A DNA stretch of 64,000 nucleotides from Bacillus sp. AFS059628 (GTDB lineage Bacteria; Bacillota; Bacilli; Bacillales; Bacillaceae_G), in contig NZ_NVEC01000096.1 of the NCBI RefSeq assembly GCF_002571225.1, positions 16,316 to 80,315 on the forward strand, in the 5' to 3' direction. The position numbers were made by a program, and so were the translations under genes. Below the pieces are notes generated by a model that saw nothing but the letters and a program-made list of their open reading frames with translations, did not search any database and was not told the origin of the DNA. Of this stretch, positions 19,735 to 27,173 are shown piece by piece; position 1 is the stretch's first letter, and each line of letters starts with the position of its first letter.

Positions 19735-20646
19735 ATGGCAGTAAAAATGAAAAAAGCTTACTCAACAATCAAACAAGAGGATGTAACAGCTAAATATGTC
19801 GAACAGCATCAAGAATTAAAAGTTGGATTAGAATGTCATATTTGTAGGATAGGCGTGGCTCATAAAAATAGTTATAAAAGAGTTGAAAGTCCAGTTCCAA
19901 CTCATTTCACAAGAAAACCAAGGTTAGAACATAGGGAAGGGTGCAAATATAATACATTAGGACAAGTTACTGAAATAGCTAAGGACTCCGATGATAAAAT
20001 TTTAGAAAATATAAAGAAAAATAAATTCACCTTCCGATTAACAATGATTCATGAACCATTAAGGGATTTAGGTAAGCAAAGTAATAATTTCACTAATAAT
20101 GACGGAACTGCAGCTCCAAAAAAAGATAGGAAGTATGTTTCCAAAGGGAAACTAAGTTCCTATTTAGCAACAATGATAAAAGTTCTTGAACTACGAAAAG
20201 CGGTAGAAGATGACAATTCAAATGAATTAGAATCCATCATCGAAATTCAAATGTACGGAAAGAAAATCAAATGGTCCAATTTCTATTATGATCAAGAAAA
20301 GTACCTAGATGCTTATAACTATTTGCAAACTCTTAAGACTAAAAGACATCCTATTTGCATTGAAGGTGTAGTAAGAGACATAAGACCTCTTAAACAAGGA
20401 GATCGTTATGCTGTAAATCTCAAATTTGGTAAAACAGAAAAAGATGTGGAACAAATCCCTTCTGTTTCTATTTTGTGCAATGAAAGCGATATACCTTCTA
20501 TTACTTTTGAACCAGGTCAGCATATTGTAGTGTGTGCATTATGCACAGCAAGCCAGAGTAAAATCAGCAATAAATATTTAAATATTCGCGCGTCATTATA
20601 TCATAAAAATCAGTTGGTTATATTTAAAGAAGACGAAGAACTTTGA
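19735..20646 (+). CDS. Uncharacterised protein with an N-terminal zinc-finger-like motif (303 aa)
   Basis: The N-terminus carries ECHICRIGVAHK (C-x2-C, residues about 33-37), then PTHFTRKPRLEHREGCKYN, giving C-C-H-H-C ligands reminiscent of the zinc-binding start of CoiA-like and other nucleic-acid proteins. The C-terminal third (HPICIEGVVRDIRPLKQG and following beta strands to LNIRASLYHKN) has the alternating pattern of a small beta barrel, perhaps an OB fold. The middle is basic and helical. It is preceded by TTAGGAGGATG. It is satellite cargo; I do not recognise the family, and a defence or DNA-binding role is only inferred. Confidence 0.6.
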   Translation: MAVKMKKAYSTIKQEDVTAKYVEQHQELKVGLECHICRIGVAHKNSYKRVESPVPTHFTRKPRLEHREGCKYNTLGQVTEIAKDSDDKILENIKKNKFTFRLTMIHEPLRDLGKQSNNFTNNDGTAAPKKDRKYVSKGKLSSYLATMIKVLELRKAVEDDNSNELESIIEIQMYGKKIKWSNFYYDQEKYLDAYNYLQTLKTKRHPICIEGVVRDIRPLKQGDRYAVNLKFGKTEKDVEQIPSVSILCNESDIPSITFEPGQHIVVCALCTASQSKISNKYLNIRASLYHKNQLVIFKEDEEL

Positions 20647-20719
20647 TAAAATTAAAAATCAGCCTACATGTAGGTTAATGAATATTTAAGCACTCTATTT
20701 TCCAGCTGCTCTACCTAAT

Positions 20720-20758
20720 AAAAAAGCTTACTGAATCGCATACTCAGTAAGCTTTTTT
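20720..20758. terminator. Bidirectional terminator between the 303-aa gene and the HEPN-like gene
   Basis: AAAAAAGCTTACTGA pairs perfectly with TCAGTAAGCTTTTTT around a 9-base loop, between convergent genes. Confidence 0.92.
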
Positions 20759-20805
20759 GAATTTGGATAAGTTCGCTTTGAGTTATACTAATCCCTTTAA
20801 AAGCT
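20720..20805. repeat. Cassette-flanking repeat, left copy
   Basis: The terminator stem AAAAAAGCTTACTGA and about 45 following bases (GAATTTGGATAAGTTCGCTTTG ... CTAATCCCTTTAA) recur at 23612-23700 in the same orientation (GAATATGGATAAGTTCGTTTTG ... TTAATACCTTTAA). Both copies read on the minus strand as a protein tail ending in a Q-x-E-L-I-x-I-Q pattern. The two copies bracket the RNase H-like/kinase/HEPN-like group. Confidence 0.65.
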
Positions 20806-20904
20806 ACAGCATAGTATAAAACAGGATAATTGTAATCACCCTTTATTACATAATAAAAAGCCACGTTATTTAAACATAGCCTTATGTAACTATTATTTGT
20901 ATTC

Positions 20905-21447
20905 CTACTCTTCATTTGAAACATTAAGCCGCAAAACCTTATATAAATCATCAGATATAATAATATTATTGAAAATATCTTGTTTCGAGTTTTTATTATA
21001 AAAATTCTCAGCGACTAAACACATTTTACGACAAAAGTCGATTACTCCTATTTTAATTCTTATACTACAATCATCTTCATTGTTTTCCCAAGACTTGCTG
21101 TAGGAAGTTATAGTATCTGTTAACTCGAAAACAAAATCCTTAGATTCTGTCTGATTATACTTCTCTCTCATATACTCTCTAATATCACTAGATCCATCAT
21201 GAAGAAAATTACAACGCAACTTATAAACTGCATCACCATCAAATCTATCTACATTTTCAATTCCATCAGGATTTTCGAATTTATGTATATACTCGTTATA
21301 CCATTGAGCATATCTTTTCCCTACTCCCTTAGTTTCAGAATATGCAATCTTTCCACAAATATCAGGTAGTGTAAGTGTTAAAGCTAAAGCAGATAAATAA
21401 TTTTTATTATCTAAACTGTTCATAATTTCTTTTATAAGTTTATCCAA
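20905..21447 (-). CDS. HEPN-like protein (180 aa)
   Basis: A mainly helical 180-residue protein with LSALALTLTLPDICGKI near residues 18-34 and KLRCNFLHDG at 76-85. R78 and H83 form the Rx4H arrangement of HEPN ribonucleases, within the usual long second helix. Translation starts at a TTG 10 bases after AAGGAG. It lies downstream of the kinase operon, but a terminator (21499-21523) separates them, so it may have its own promoter. HEPN proteins are often toxins or defence nucleases; a non-catalytic phage protein is the alternative. Confidence 0.55.
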   Translation of the reverse strand: MDKLIKEIMNSLDNKNYLSALALTLTLPDICGKIAYSETKGVGKRYAQWYNEYIHKFENPDGIENVDRFDGDAVYKLRCNFLHDGSSDIREYMREKYNQTESKDFVFELTDTITSYSKSWENNEDDCSIRIKIGVIDFCRKMCLVAENFYNKNSKQDIFNNIIISDDLYKVLRLNVSNEE

Positions 21448-21498
21448 AGTATTATCTCTCCTTCTTTATTCAATTCAAAAGATGCTTCTTGTAAAATA

Positions 21499-21523
21499 AA
21501 AAGCCATACCTAGGTATGGCCTT
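21499..21523 (-). terminator. Terminator between the 63-aa gene and the HEPN-like gene
   Basis: AAGGCCATACC and GGTATGGCTT pair around a 2-base loop and are followed on the minus strand by TTTTATTTT. It would end, at least in part, transcripts of the kinase operon. Confidence 0.8.
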
Positions 21524-21559
21524 AATCTGTTAAATAGTAAATAAAAAGTACTTAACTAA

Positions 21560-21751
21560 TTACTTTTCACTATATTTTTTTGACTCATCTAGTGGACTAA
21601 TCCGCATAAAACCATTTTGTAAATCCTTGATTTGAATGTTATTGCGTAAGTCAGTAGAATTATTTAAAATTAAACGCTGGTGTATGGAGTCGCTTTGATG
21701 TTTATTTGCTAAAAATCTTCTAGACAATTGATTTGATTCCCTAAACAACAT
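21560..21751 (-). CDS. Small hypothetical protein (63 aa) downstream of the kinase
   Basis: The protein is polar and basic (LFRESNQLSRRFLANKHQ near the start, IQIKDLQNGFMRISPLDESKK near the end), with no membrane segment. The ATG at 21751 is 9 bases after AGAGG; a GTG at 21760 is too close to the same site. It lies 28 bases after the kinase stop codon, so it is the third gene of that operon. I do not recognise a family. In such a context it could be a kinase substrate or an inhibitor, which is speculation. Confidence 0.5.
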   Translation of the reverse strand: MLFRESNQLSRRFLANKHQSDSIHQRLILNNSTDLRNNIQIKDLQNGFMRISPLDESKKYSEK

Positions 21752-21779
21752 CTCGATCACCCTCTCCTTACATTATACG

Positions 21780-22865
21780 TCAATTTTTCAATTTGTTTAA
21801 AAGCTTTTCAATGCCCTTATACGCTTCTTCTAATGAAGTATATACATTGTTCCACTCTGAAACCCGATTTGTCTTTCCACTCTTCTTAAACAATTTCAAA
21901 CCATTAGTTAAATACCCTCCGTTATTTTCACATAAGCTCAGGGTGTACTGATTATTTTCCGTATCCAAAAACCAAGAACGAATGTTCTCTTCTGTATTAT
22001 AATTATACTCCCAATCTAACTTTTCGTCAATCCGACTCAAGTCATTGATCATATCTAATACATTGGAATACCTTTGTGAAGCATCCGCACACATACTTTT
22101 TGAAATTATGTTTCTTATTTTTTTAGGAATATGTGGTAAGTACACTTCTCTATTTGGAAACTCTTCATTAAATAGCCCTTCTCTTAAACGAGGGTAGTCA
22201 ATACCATCATCCGTACAATAATTATTAAATTGTCTCTCAAATTCTTCATTACCGTTACACATACGATATAGCGTTACGCCTGCTTGATAGATATCGTCTT
22301 GAATAGTTCTTGAAGAAGTCTCAAAATACTGCGGAGAAACATGCTTATTATAACCGAATCCTTGCTCCGCTAAACCGTATTCATTTAAGTACCTTGACAA
22401 GCCAAAATCAGTTATTATTGCCCTATCTGAATCATTAATTATTATGTTAGTTGGCTTTATATCTAAATGAAGCATGCCTTTAATGTGAATAAATAATAAC
22501 CCACTTAAAAAATCAAGTGAGTATTTTATTATCTCTCTCACAGTTAGCATTCTCTCGTTCAATAAACTATTAATAGACCCCTTTTCATAATAAGGCATAG
22601 TAATATATATTTTCTCCTCATCTTCTGCCGCATAACGAACGGGCATTACATGAGGATGACTAGCATCATTTAACAATTGCGCTTCAAGAAAATAAGTTTT
22701 TATTTCCTCCACATCAAGAGACTCTTTTTTTATTTCTTTTGCGACTAATAGAGCGTTTAATTGTGGATCTTTTATAATATAGACTTCAGAATTTCTACCC
22801 TCTCCTCCTATAGATTTAATTTTTTCTAATGATAAATTCGCTTTTATGTGTTCTAAAACAATCAC
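21780..22865 (-). CDS. Soluble Hanks-type serine/threonine protein kinase (cargo)
   Basis: A 361-residue protein whose residues about 15-275 form a eukaryotic-like kinase: glycine loop IGGEGRNSEVY (19-29), VAK lysine K43, catalytic loop HLDIKPTNI (133-141), DFG at 153-155, and an APE-like SPQYFE. The HRD arginine is replaced by Leu (H-L-D), a non-RD kinase, so activation-loop control is probably lacking. There is no transmembrane helix or PASTA domain, unlike the cell-wall kinase PrkC. A 75-residue C-terminal domain is unique. It overlaps the upstream gene by 4 bases (ATGA), so the two are translationally coupled. Confidence 0.88.
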   Translation of the reverse strand: MIVLEHIKANLSLEKIKSIGGEGRNSEVYIIKDPQLNALLVAKEIKKESLDVEEIKTYFLEAQLLNDASHPHVMPVRYAAEDEEKIYITMPYYEKGSINSLLNERMLTVREIIKYSLDFLSGLLFIHIKGMLHLDIKPTNIIINDSDRAIITDFGLSRYLNEYGLAEQGFGYNKHVSPQYFETSSRTIQDDIYQAGVTLYRMCNGNEEFERQFNNYCTDDGIDYPRLREGLFNEEFPNREVYLPHIPKKIRNIISKSMCADASQRYSNVLDMINDLSRIDEKLDWEYNYNTEENIRSWFLDTENNQYTLSLCENNGGYLTNGLKLFKKSGKTNRVSEWNNVYTSLEEAYKGIEKLLNKLKN

Positions 22866-23350
22866 TCGTCTCCCGCCCCATCTTCTTTATAAATAGTGGC
22901 ATATCCTACAAGAAAGCTCTCTCGATGATTCGCATGAAATTTTTCCCACCCAGGAATATTAAATTCATTTTTTTTTGCATCTCGACATTCTTTTATAAGA
23001 GATTTATGCTTCCCTAACTTACTTCCAATTGTATCTAATCTTCCTGTAAAATAGTAGCTTACAGTACTATTAGCCAATAACTCTTGAATAACCCCTTCAA
23101 TATTTACTCGGAAAGGATCTTTATTTTGCGAGATTCCTTCTGCTATTCGTAAACCCGCCTTTGTAATTCCATATTCACATATTAATGAAAATAGACTTGT
23201 CCTTATATATGATAATTTCCTTGGAATGTCTAATGCTTTAGGAATAATAAGAGATTCATTGACATAATCAACCGCCCCCTGCTCATCCATCTGCAAAATA
23301 GTATAATAAACTTCTGTAGGACTTACTCTAATTCCAATCGCTCGTTCCAT
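22862..23350 (-). CDS. Possible RNase H/RuvC-fold protein coupled to the kinase (162 aa)
   Basis: It begins MERAIGIRVSPTEVYYTIL, the pattern of a first beta strand and turn of RuvC/YqgF-like proteins (I-G-I-x-V-S-P). Residues about 95-120 (GLRIAEGISQNKDPFRVNIEG) could hold the second acidic position. The aspartate expected after I-G-I is Arg8 here, so if the fold is right the protein is probably not an active nuclease. The stop overlaps the kinase start as ATGA. It is the first gene of the operon with AGGGAGAGAG before the ATG. The fold call is tentative. Confidence 0.45.
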   Translation of the reverse strand: MERAIGIRVSPTEVYYTILQMDEQGAVDYVNESLIIPKALDIPRKLSYIRTSLFSLICEYGITKAGLRIAEGISQNKDPFRVNIEGVIQELLANSTVSYYFTGRLDTIGSKLGKHKSLIKECRDAKKNEFNIPGWEKFHANHRESFLVGYATIYKEDGAGDE

Positions 23351-23440
23351 ACTCTCTCTCCCTTTTTATTATCTAAATTTAATCTAACACACAAAAGTAC
23401 AGCAAGTAAATGTTGGAAGGATTGTATCAACTTACTAAAT

Positions 23441-23471
23441 AAAAAAGACGCTCTCAACAGAGAACGCCTTA
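23441..23471 (-). terminator. Imperfect terminator upstream of the kinase operon
   Basis: On the minus strand AAGGCGTTCTC pairs with GAGAGCGTCTT (two wobble positions) around TGTT, followed by TTTTATTT. It would end transcripts from the remnant region and insulate the kinase operon. Confidence 0.65.
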
Positions 23472-23611
23472 ATTGGTCAATACTGTAAAACGCACATTAA
23501 ACATGGCATTATTGATTTTTTAAGTGAATAAAAACATTAGAATTATCACTTCTAAATTTAGCAAGTGTCCCTTCTTTTACACCTTTATGTAATAAATAAA
23601 CATATACTACA

Positions 23612-23700
23612 CAAAAAAGCTTACTGATTATACGACTAAGTAAGCTTTTTATTGAATATGGATAAGTTCGTTTTGTCGTATGTTAATACCTTTAATCAAT
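23612..23700. repeat. Cassette-flanking repeat, right copy
   Basis: Direct repeat of 20720-20805: a terminator hairpin (AAAAAAGCTTACT with AGTAAGCTTTTT, 23613-23650) plus the following GGATAAGTTCG region. Similarity is clear but imperfect, so the duplication is not recent. Confidence 0.65.
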
Positions 23701-23899
23701 TTATAAAACGCAATATTTACAGTCTCCACATTTAATTGGTATAATTTAACTATTAAGCCGACTTATTAATATCACATCTATTTTATATAACATAGAGTAA
23801 TTTAAAGCATAAAATTAAAGGTTAATAAAACTTTTTTATAGAAAAAATACATAAATGAATTTATAATGAGAAAGGCTTTTAGAAAAGGAGGATAGAAAG

Positions 23900-24772
23900 G
23901 TGCTACGTAAATGTTTAACAATTATAGAAGAGAATTTACCTCAACATGAACTAGAGAGAGTCTCTCGACTCCTTTACTCATCATATAACCCTTTTGACTT
24001 CGATTCTAAAATTTGGACTAACATACAAGAAATAATTCCAAATGACGTATTTGATAAAATAAAACCCTTTAAACGAACAGTAGTTGGTCACGCTATTATA
24101 AATGAGTTGGTTATGAAATACTTCCCTGGTGAAATTACCATAAAATACAATTTTATTAAAAATCACCTTAATCGCCTTAATGAAATTACTGTATTTGAAT
24201 TAAAAATAAATTCAAGTAGGTTAGATATCGGAAGGATTAATGGTAAGTCTATTGCATATGAAATAAAGACAGAACTAGACACATTGGATAAATTACATAA
24301 ACAAATTACAGACTATTCAAAGGTATTTGAGTATGTTTATGTCATTATTCATCCTTCACATTTAAAAAAGGTCACTGACTTAGTCCCGCAGCATTGCGGA
24401 ATAATTACCTATAATTTAAAACATGGTGTTTGTAAATTTAGTTTCCGAAAAAAGGCGTTAAAAAGTGACAATATGAAACCAGAAGCACAACTTTCAACTT
24501 TAACAAATAAAGAGTTAGATTGGATTATAAAAGCAAGTAAAATTGACAATATTGTTTCTAATAAAAAGGTAAAAGAAGAAATAATTGTCGAGAAAGTAAA
24601 TTATAAAAAAATTAATACCCTCTATAAGAAGGTATTAAAAAAAAGATATAATAAAAATTGGGGCTACCTTTGTAATCACTTTGAAAAAATTATGCCAGTG
24701 GATATTCAGTCTTTTTTCTCAACACAAGCTGATCCTTACTGGGTATATTATAAAAATTCCTCCATAGTATAA
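23900..24772 (+). CDS. sce7726-like protein with a PD-(D/E)XK-type core
   Basis: A 290-residue protein. The stretch SSRLDIGRINGKSIAYEIKTE (residues 105-125) has D109, E121 and K123 in the D-Xn-E-x-K pattern of PD-(D/E)XK nucleases, followed by KQITDYSKVFEYVYVI, as in sce7726 family proteins. It starts at a GTG, 8 bases after AGGAGG. Its stop codon lies 25 bases inside the end of the opposite-strand beta-family gene. Pairing of sce7726 with a beta-family (sce7725-like) partner is a known but uncharacterised association. Function is unknown; a defence or toxin role is inferred from the nuclease-like core and the satellite context. Confidence 0.65.
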   Translation: MLRKCLTIIEENLPQHELERVSRLLYSSYNPFDFDSKIWTNIQEIIPNDVFDKIKPFKRTVVGHAIINELVMKYFPGEITIKYNFIKNHLNRLNEITVFELKINSSRLDIGRINGKSIAYEIKTELDTLDKLHKQITDYSKVFEYVYVIIHPSHLKKVTDLVPQHCGIITYNLKHGVCKFSFRKKALKSDNMKPEAQLSTLTNKELDWIIKASKIDNIVSNKKVKEEIIVEKVNYKKINTLYKKVLKKRYNKNWGYLCNHFEKIMPVDIQSFFSTQADPYWVYYKNSSIV

Positions 24773-25788
24773 AGGTAATGGCCACATGCGAAACCTTTCC
24801 ACTCAGGTTGGCTTTTACCTTTTTTAATTTTATTGTATATTCCATCTATACTTTTACATCCTCGACAATTATCTTTGTGCACTTTCGTAAAACTACTCCA
24901 TACTTGAGAAGAAACTATGGATGGAGCTACCATACTTTCGAAAGTATCTGCCTGTTCTTTTATACCTTTAAATCCATAATAAGAATTATCGTCCCATGAA
25001 TACTTAATATAACCAGGGCTTATTATCCCACCATCAGTTAATTCATCTTTTTTAACTCCACAATAATCCCCAAATGCTGAAAAACCAAGTGAACTATAAG
25101 CAGTTAACAAACTATTATCAGCCTCTTGAATAATAGCATTGTGATTTAAACTCACATTTGAAACAGTTCTTGGAATAGCCGATCTTAGTATTACACTCTT
25201 ACATTTTTTTGATGAACTTAACTGTTGTACACTTTTATACAAATTATCATTTGCAGGGTGCGTGTGCGGAGTTTCATCTAAATCGAGTATTATAATATCC
25301 CTTTCTGTAACAATGTTGACTAATTCCTTCATAGCATTGCTAAATTCATTTGGGTAAATCCTATAAGCAAGTTGATTATAATATTTTCTTAGTTGTTGAT
25401 TTTGAAGCGCAAGATAGTTAGGTATGTATGTATCGTTTGGATTATAAGTTATCACAGGGATAACTTTATCACTATCTACAAGTCTACTATCTGTTAGAAT
25501 ATCAATTCTAGTTTGGGGGTTTGCTAAAACTGGTGTCAAGTATCTTCGAACATTACCTATAGTATTATTCCGTAATCTAATGTACATAGGTATGTCTATC
25601 ATCACACTTGTATTTGTATCTTTTAAATCCGTTAATAATTGTTCTATAGAATCCTTTTTACTCCTTTGTGTAGGTTTTTCAGTAACAATTTCAATTAACG
25701 GTAAAATTTTATTGCTAATAGATGTTGAATTAAGAGCTTTTCTTTCTTGGCTTCTGTACCTAAAAGTAGGTACATATTTAAAATCCAA
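24748..25788 (-). CDS. Beta-family (sce7725-like) protein
   Basis: A 346-residue protein of the phage T4-type beta protein family (PF14350-like). It starts DFKYVPTFRYRSQERKALN, the family's Y-V-P-x-x-x-x-R-x-x-E-x-x-A-L signature, followed by LPLIEIVTEKP and MIDIPMYI. The C-terminal part holds CRGCKSIDGIYN and FACGHYLYTMEEF, a possible metal-binding C-x2-C ... C-x-H. A TTG start follows GGGAGGGAAAGCGA. Its 3' end overlaps the sce7726-like gene by 25 bases tail to tail. The two are likely one functional unit. Confidence 0.68.
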   Translation of the reverse strand: MDFKYVPTFRYRSQERKALNSTSISNKILPLIEIVTEKPTQRSKKDSIEQLLTDLKDTNTSVMIDIPMYIRLRNNTIGNVRRYLTPVLANPQTRIDILTDSRLVDSDKVIPVITYNPNDTYIPNYLALQNQQLRKYYNQLAYRIYPNEFSNAMKELVNIVTERDIIILDLDETPHTHPANDNLYKSVQQLSSSKKCKSVILRSAIPRTVSNVSLNHNAIIQEADNSLLTAYSSLGFSAFGDYCGVKKDELTDGGIISPGYIKYSWDDNSYYGFKGIKEQADTFESMVAPSIVSSQVWSSFTKVHKDNCRGCKSIDGIYNKIKKGKSQPEWKGFACGHYLYTMEEFL

Positions 25789-25935
25789 TCGCTTTCCCTC
25801 CCCTTTATTACAAATAATTACAAAGCCCCTTAGAAAAATTCTACATAATATTCTAATATATTACAACTTTTTATTTTTTCATTATTTTCTTCATATTCCT
25901 TCCTCAGCTGGATGAACTGATTCTATTTTAATAAA

Positions 25936-25973
25936 AAAGAACACTGCATAATTTTAATTAATCAGTGTTCTTT
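25936..25973. terminator. Terminator in the 25789-26170 gap
   Basis: AAAGAACACTG pairs with CAGTGTTCTTT. It follows the terS-side operon on the minus strand and lies upstream of the beta-family gene, separating packaging genes from cargo. Apart from this hairpin and the small broken frame at 26067-26167, the gap shows no gene. Confidence 0.82.
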
Positions 25974-26066
25974 AATAATTTTAATTCTGTTAGAATAATA
26001 TATTTATAACTATCTTATTCAATCTACAAACGATACACAGTCGGTTCTACCCTCTAGATAAATTAA

Positions 26067-26167
26067 TCACCCATCAAGAAGGTTGTATAATTTCAATCCT
26101 ACTTCATTAACATTCGTATACATTTCTCTCATAATTTCAATTTCTAATCCATCTGAATTTTTTTCAA
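26067..26167 (-). pseudogene. Small frame-shifted gene at the end of the packaging operon
   Basis: A TTG (26165-26167) with GAAGGTTAACGC before it opens MKKIQMD and then a stop. One extra A in the following run of seven A's would give MKKNSDGLEIEIMREM and on to VGLKLYNLLDG and a stop at 26067, a coherent 33-residue protein. It is a one-base deletion in a homopolymer, a programmed slippage site, or a sequencing slip. Confidence 0.35.
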
Positions 26168-26170
26168 GCG

Positions 26171-26662
26171 TTAACCTTCAGTAACTAATGTATCGGTTAC
26201 TTCTTTTCCTTCTGCATCAATCGCTGGATTTTTTAACGGTTTTTGTCTCGAACCTGACCTTTGCGGCGCGTCGATCATGTCAACTCTTTTTCCAATGTTC
26301 ACTGAATAGTCGACTCCAAGTTTAGGAGATTTTAAATTACCCCATTTTGTACTTGTTTCCCACTTTCTATAAATCTTGTTTTCTACATAACGTAACACTT
26401 CATTTACTCGCTGATCTTCTGATTCGTTCGGATCATCATAGTAAAAAGTATATTTGTCATTAGGTTTGAAGTTGCTTTTGTTACGTGATAAAGCGTTCTT
26501 TAACCAGTTTTTAAGTTGTTCGTCCCTTTCTTCCTTTAATAAGTCCATACGACCGAATAATACTTTCCCTGCATCTGTTAGCGGCGTTAGTTCAATATCA
26601 TAAGTATGATAAGCATGTTTTCTTTCTCGTGCCGATAGAATTTTTTCATATATTGTAATCAT
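26171..26662 (-). CDS. Phage-type hypothetical protein (163 aa)
   Basis: A charged 163-residue protein (ITIYEKILSARERKHAYHTY at the start, KWGNLKSPKLGVDYSVNIGK in the middle, a Pro/Arg-rich tail), without membrane segments. I do not recognise a family. Its start codon shares bases with the stop of the upstream gene at 26662, so the two are translated together. Position after the terminase small subunit suggests a role in packaging or in redirecting helper particles, which is inference. Confidence 0.65.
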   Translation of the reverse strand: MITIYEKILSARERKHAYHTYDIELTPLTDAGKVLFGRMDLLKEERDEQLKNWLKNALSRNKSNFKPNDKYTFYYDDPNESEDQRVNEVLRYVENKIYRKWETSTKWGNLKSPKLGVDYSVNIGKRVDMIDAPQRSGSRQKPLKNPAIDAEGKEVTDTLVTEG

Positions 26663-27144
26663 TATCGTAATACCTCCGATTTCGTAGATGTAACCATTTC
26701 ATATAGTTCACAGTAATATCCTCCGTAAGTCTCGTTACAATGCATTAACTTTCTGTGAGCTTCATGCATTTCATTTAGTTCTACATTAATAGCGGCAACT
26801 TCATCAGCAATAGACATTTCTAAGTCATCTTTTCGTTTGCGTAACTCGATATAACGTTTGTCCATTTCTTTGATATCTTTCTTAATCACTTTCGCCGCCT
26901 GGGCTTTTTCTTCTTCGCTAAAAATAACCGTTGGTGTGTAACCGAATTTCCTTTCGGCTGCATATTCTTTTTTTAGTTCTTCAACAATCTTTGTAATGTG
27001 GTCATATTCATCACGTGACGTAACGTTTCTTTGACACTCTTCCGCTAATTTTAGCTTTTCCAGGACCGGAAGGCTTCTTTCTTCTGTTTTGATTTGTTGA
27101 TAAAATAATTCTTTCAATTTTAAACTATTCTCTAAATGTGCCAT
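26662..27144 (-). CDS. Phage-type coiled-coil protein (160 aa)
   Basis: Highly charged and almost wholly helical (KIVEELKKEYAAERK and KEMDKRYIELRKRKDDLEMS are heptad-like), with a C-terminal cluster CNETYGGYYCELYEM. It lies 29 bases after the terminase small subunit gene with a GGAGG ribosome-binding site, and overlaps the next gene. I do not recognise a family. Satellites often keep a small capsid-redirecting or scaffold-like gene here; coiled-coil content would suit that, but there is no direct evidence. Confidence 0.65.
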   Translation of the reverse strand: MAHLENSLKLKELFYQQIKTEERSLPVLEKLKLAEECQRNVTSRDEYDHITKIVEELKKEYAAERKFGYTPTVIFSEEEKAQAAKVIKKDIKEMDKRYIELRKRKDDLEMSIADEVAAINVELNEMHEAHRKLMHCNETYGGYYCELYEMVTSTKSEVLR

Positions 27145-27173
27145 GTTTTCATGACCTCCTGTTATATTATTAT

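Larger units (their letters stand above)
23351..23899. other. 549-base intergenic stretch with gene remnants
   Basis: It holds the upstream region of the kinase operon, a minus-strand terminator-like hairpin at 23441-23471 and two coding-like remnants on the minus strand. One ends at 23509 and reads LLHKGVKEGTLAKFRSDNSN ... LKNQ, then a stop. The other ends at 23649 and reads VNIAFYKLIKGINIRQNELI ... IQ, then a stop. Neither has a good start codon. Between them is the right copy of the cassette-flanking repeat. The last 130 bases are very AT-rich and lead into the next gene. Confidence 0.5.

Noticed and set aside
20715-20951. 78-codon frame on the minus strand over the terminator and the end of the HEPN-like gene
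   Set aside because: It overlaps the end of a better-supported gene and reads through a perfect terminator hairpin; only its last part resembles the remnant at 23649, so I treat it as remnant sequence rather than a gene.
23441-23660. Possible CRISPR-like spacing of the two similar hairpins in the satellite
   Set aside because: Only two copies about 2.9 kb apart, no regular spacing or cas genes; they are duplicated terminators.
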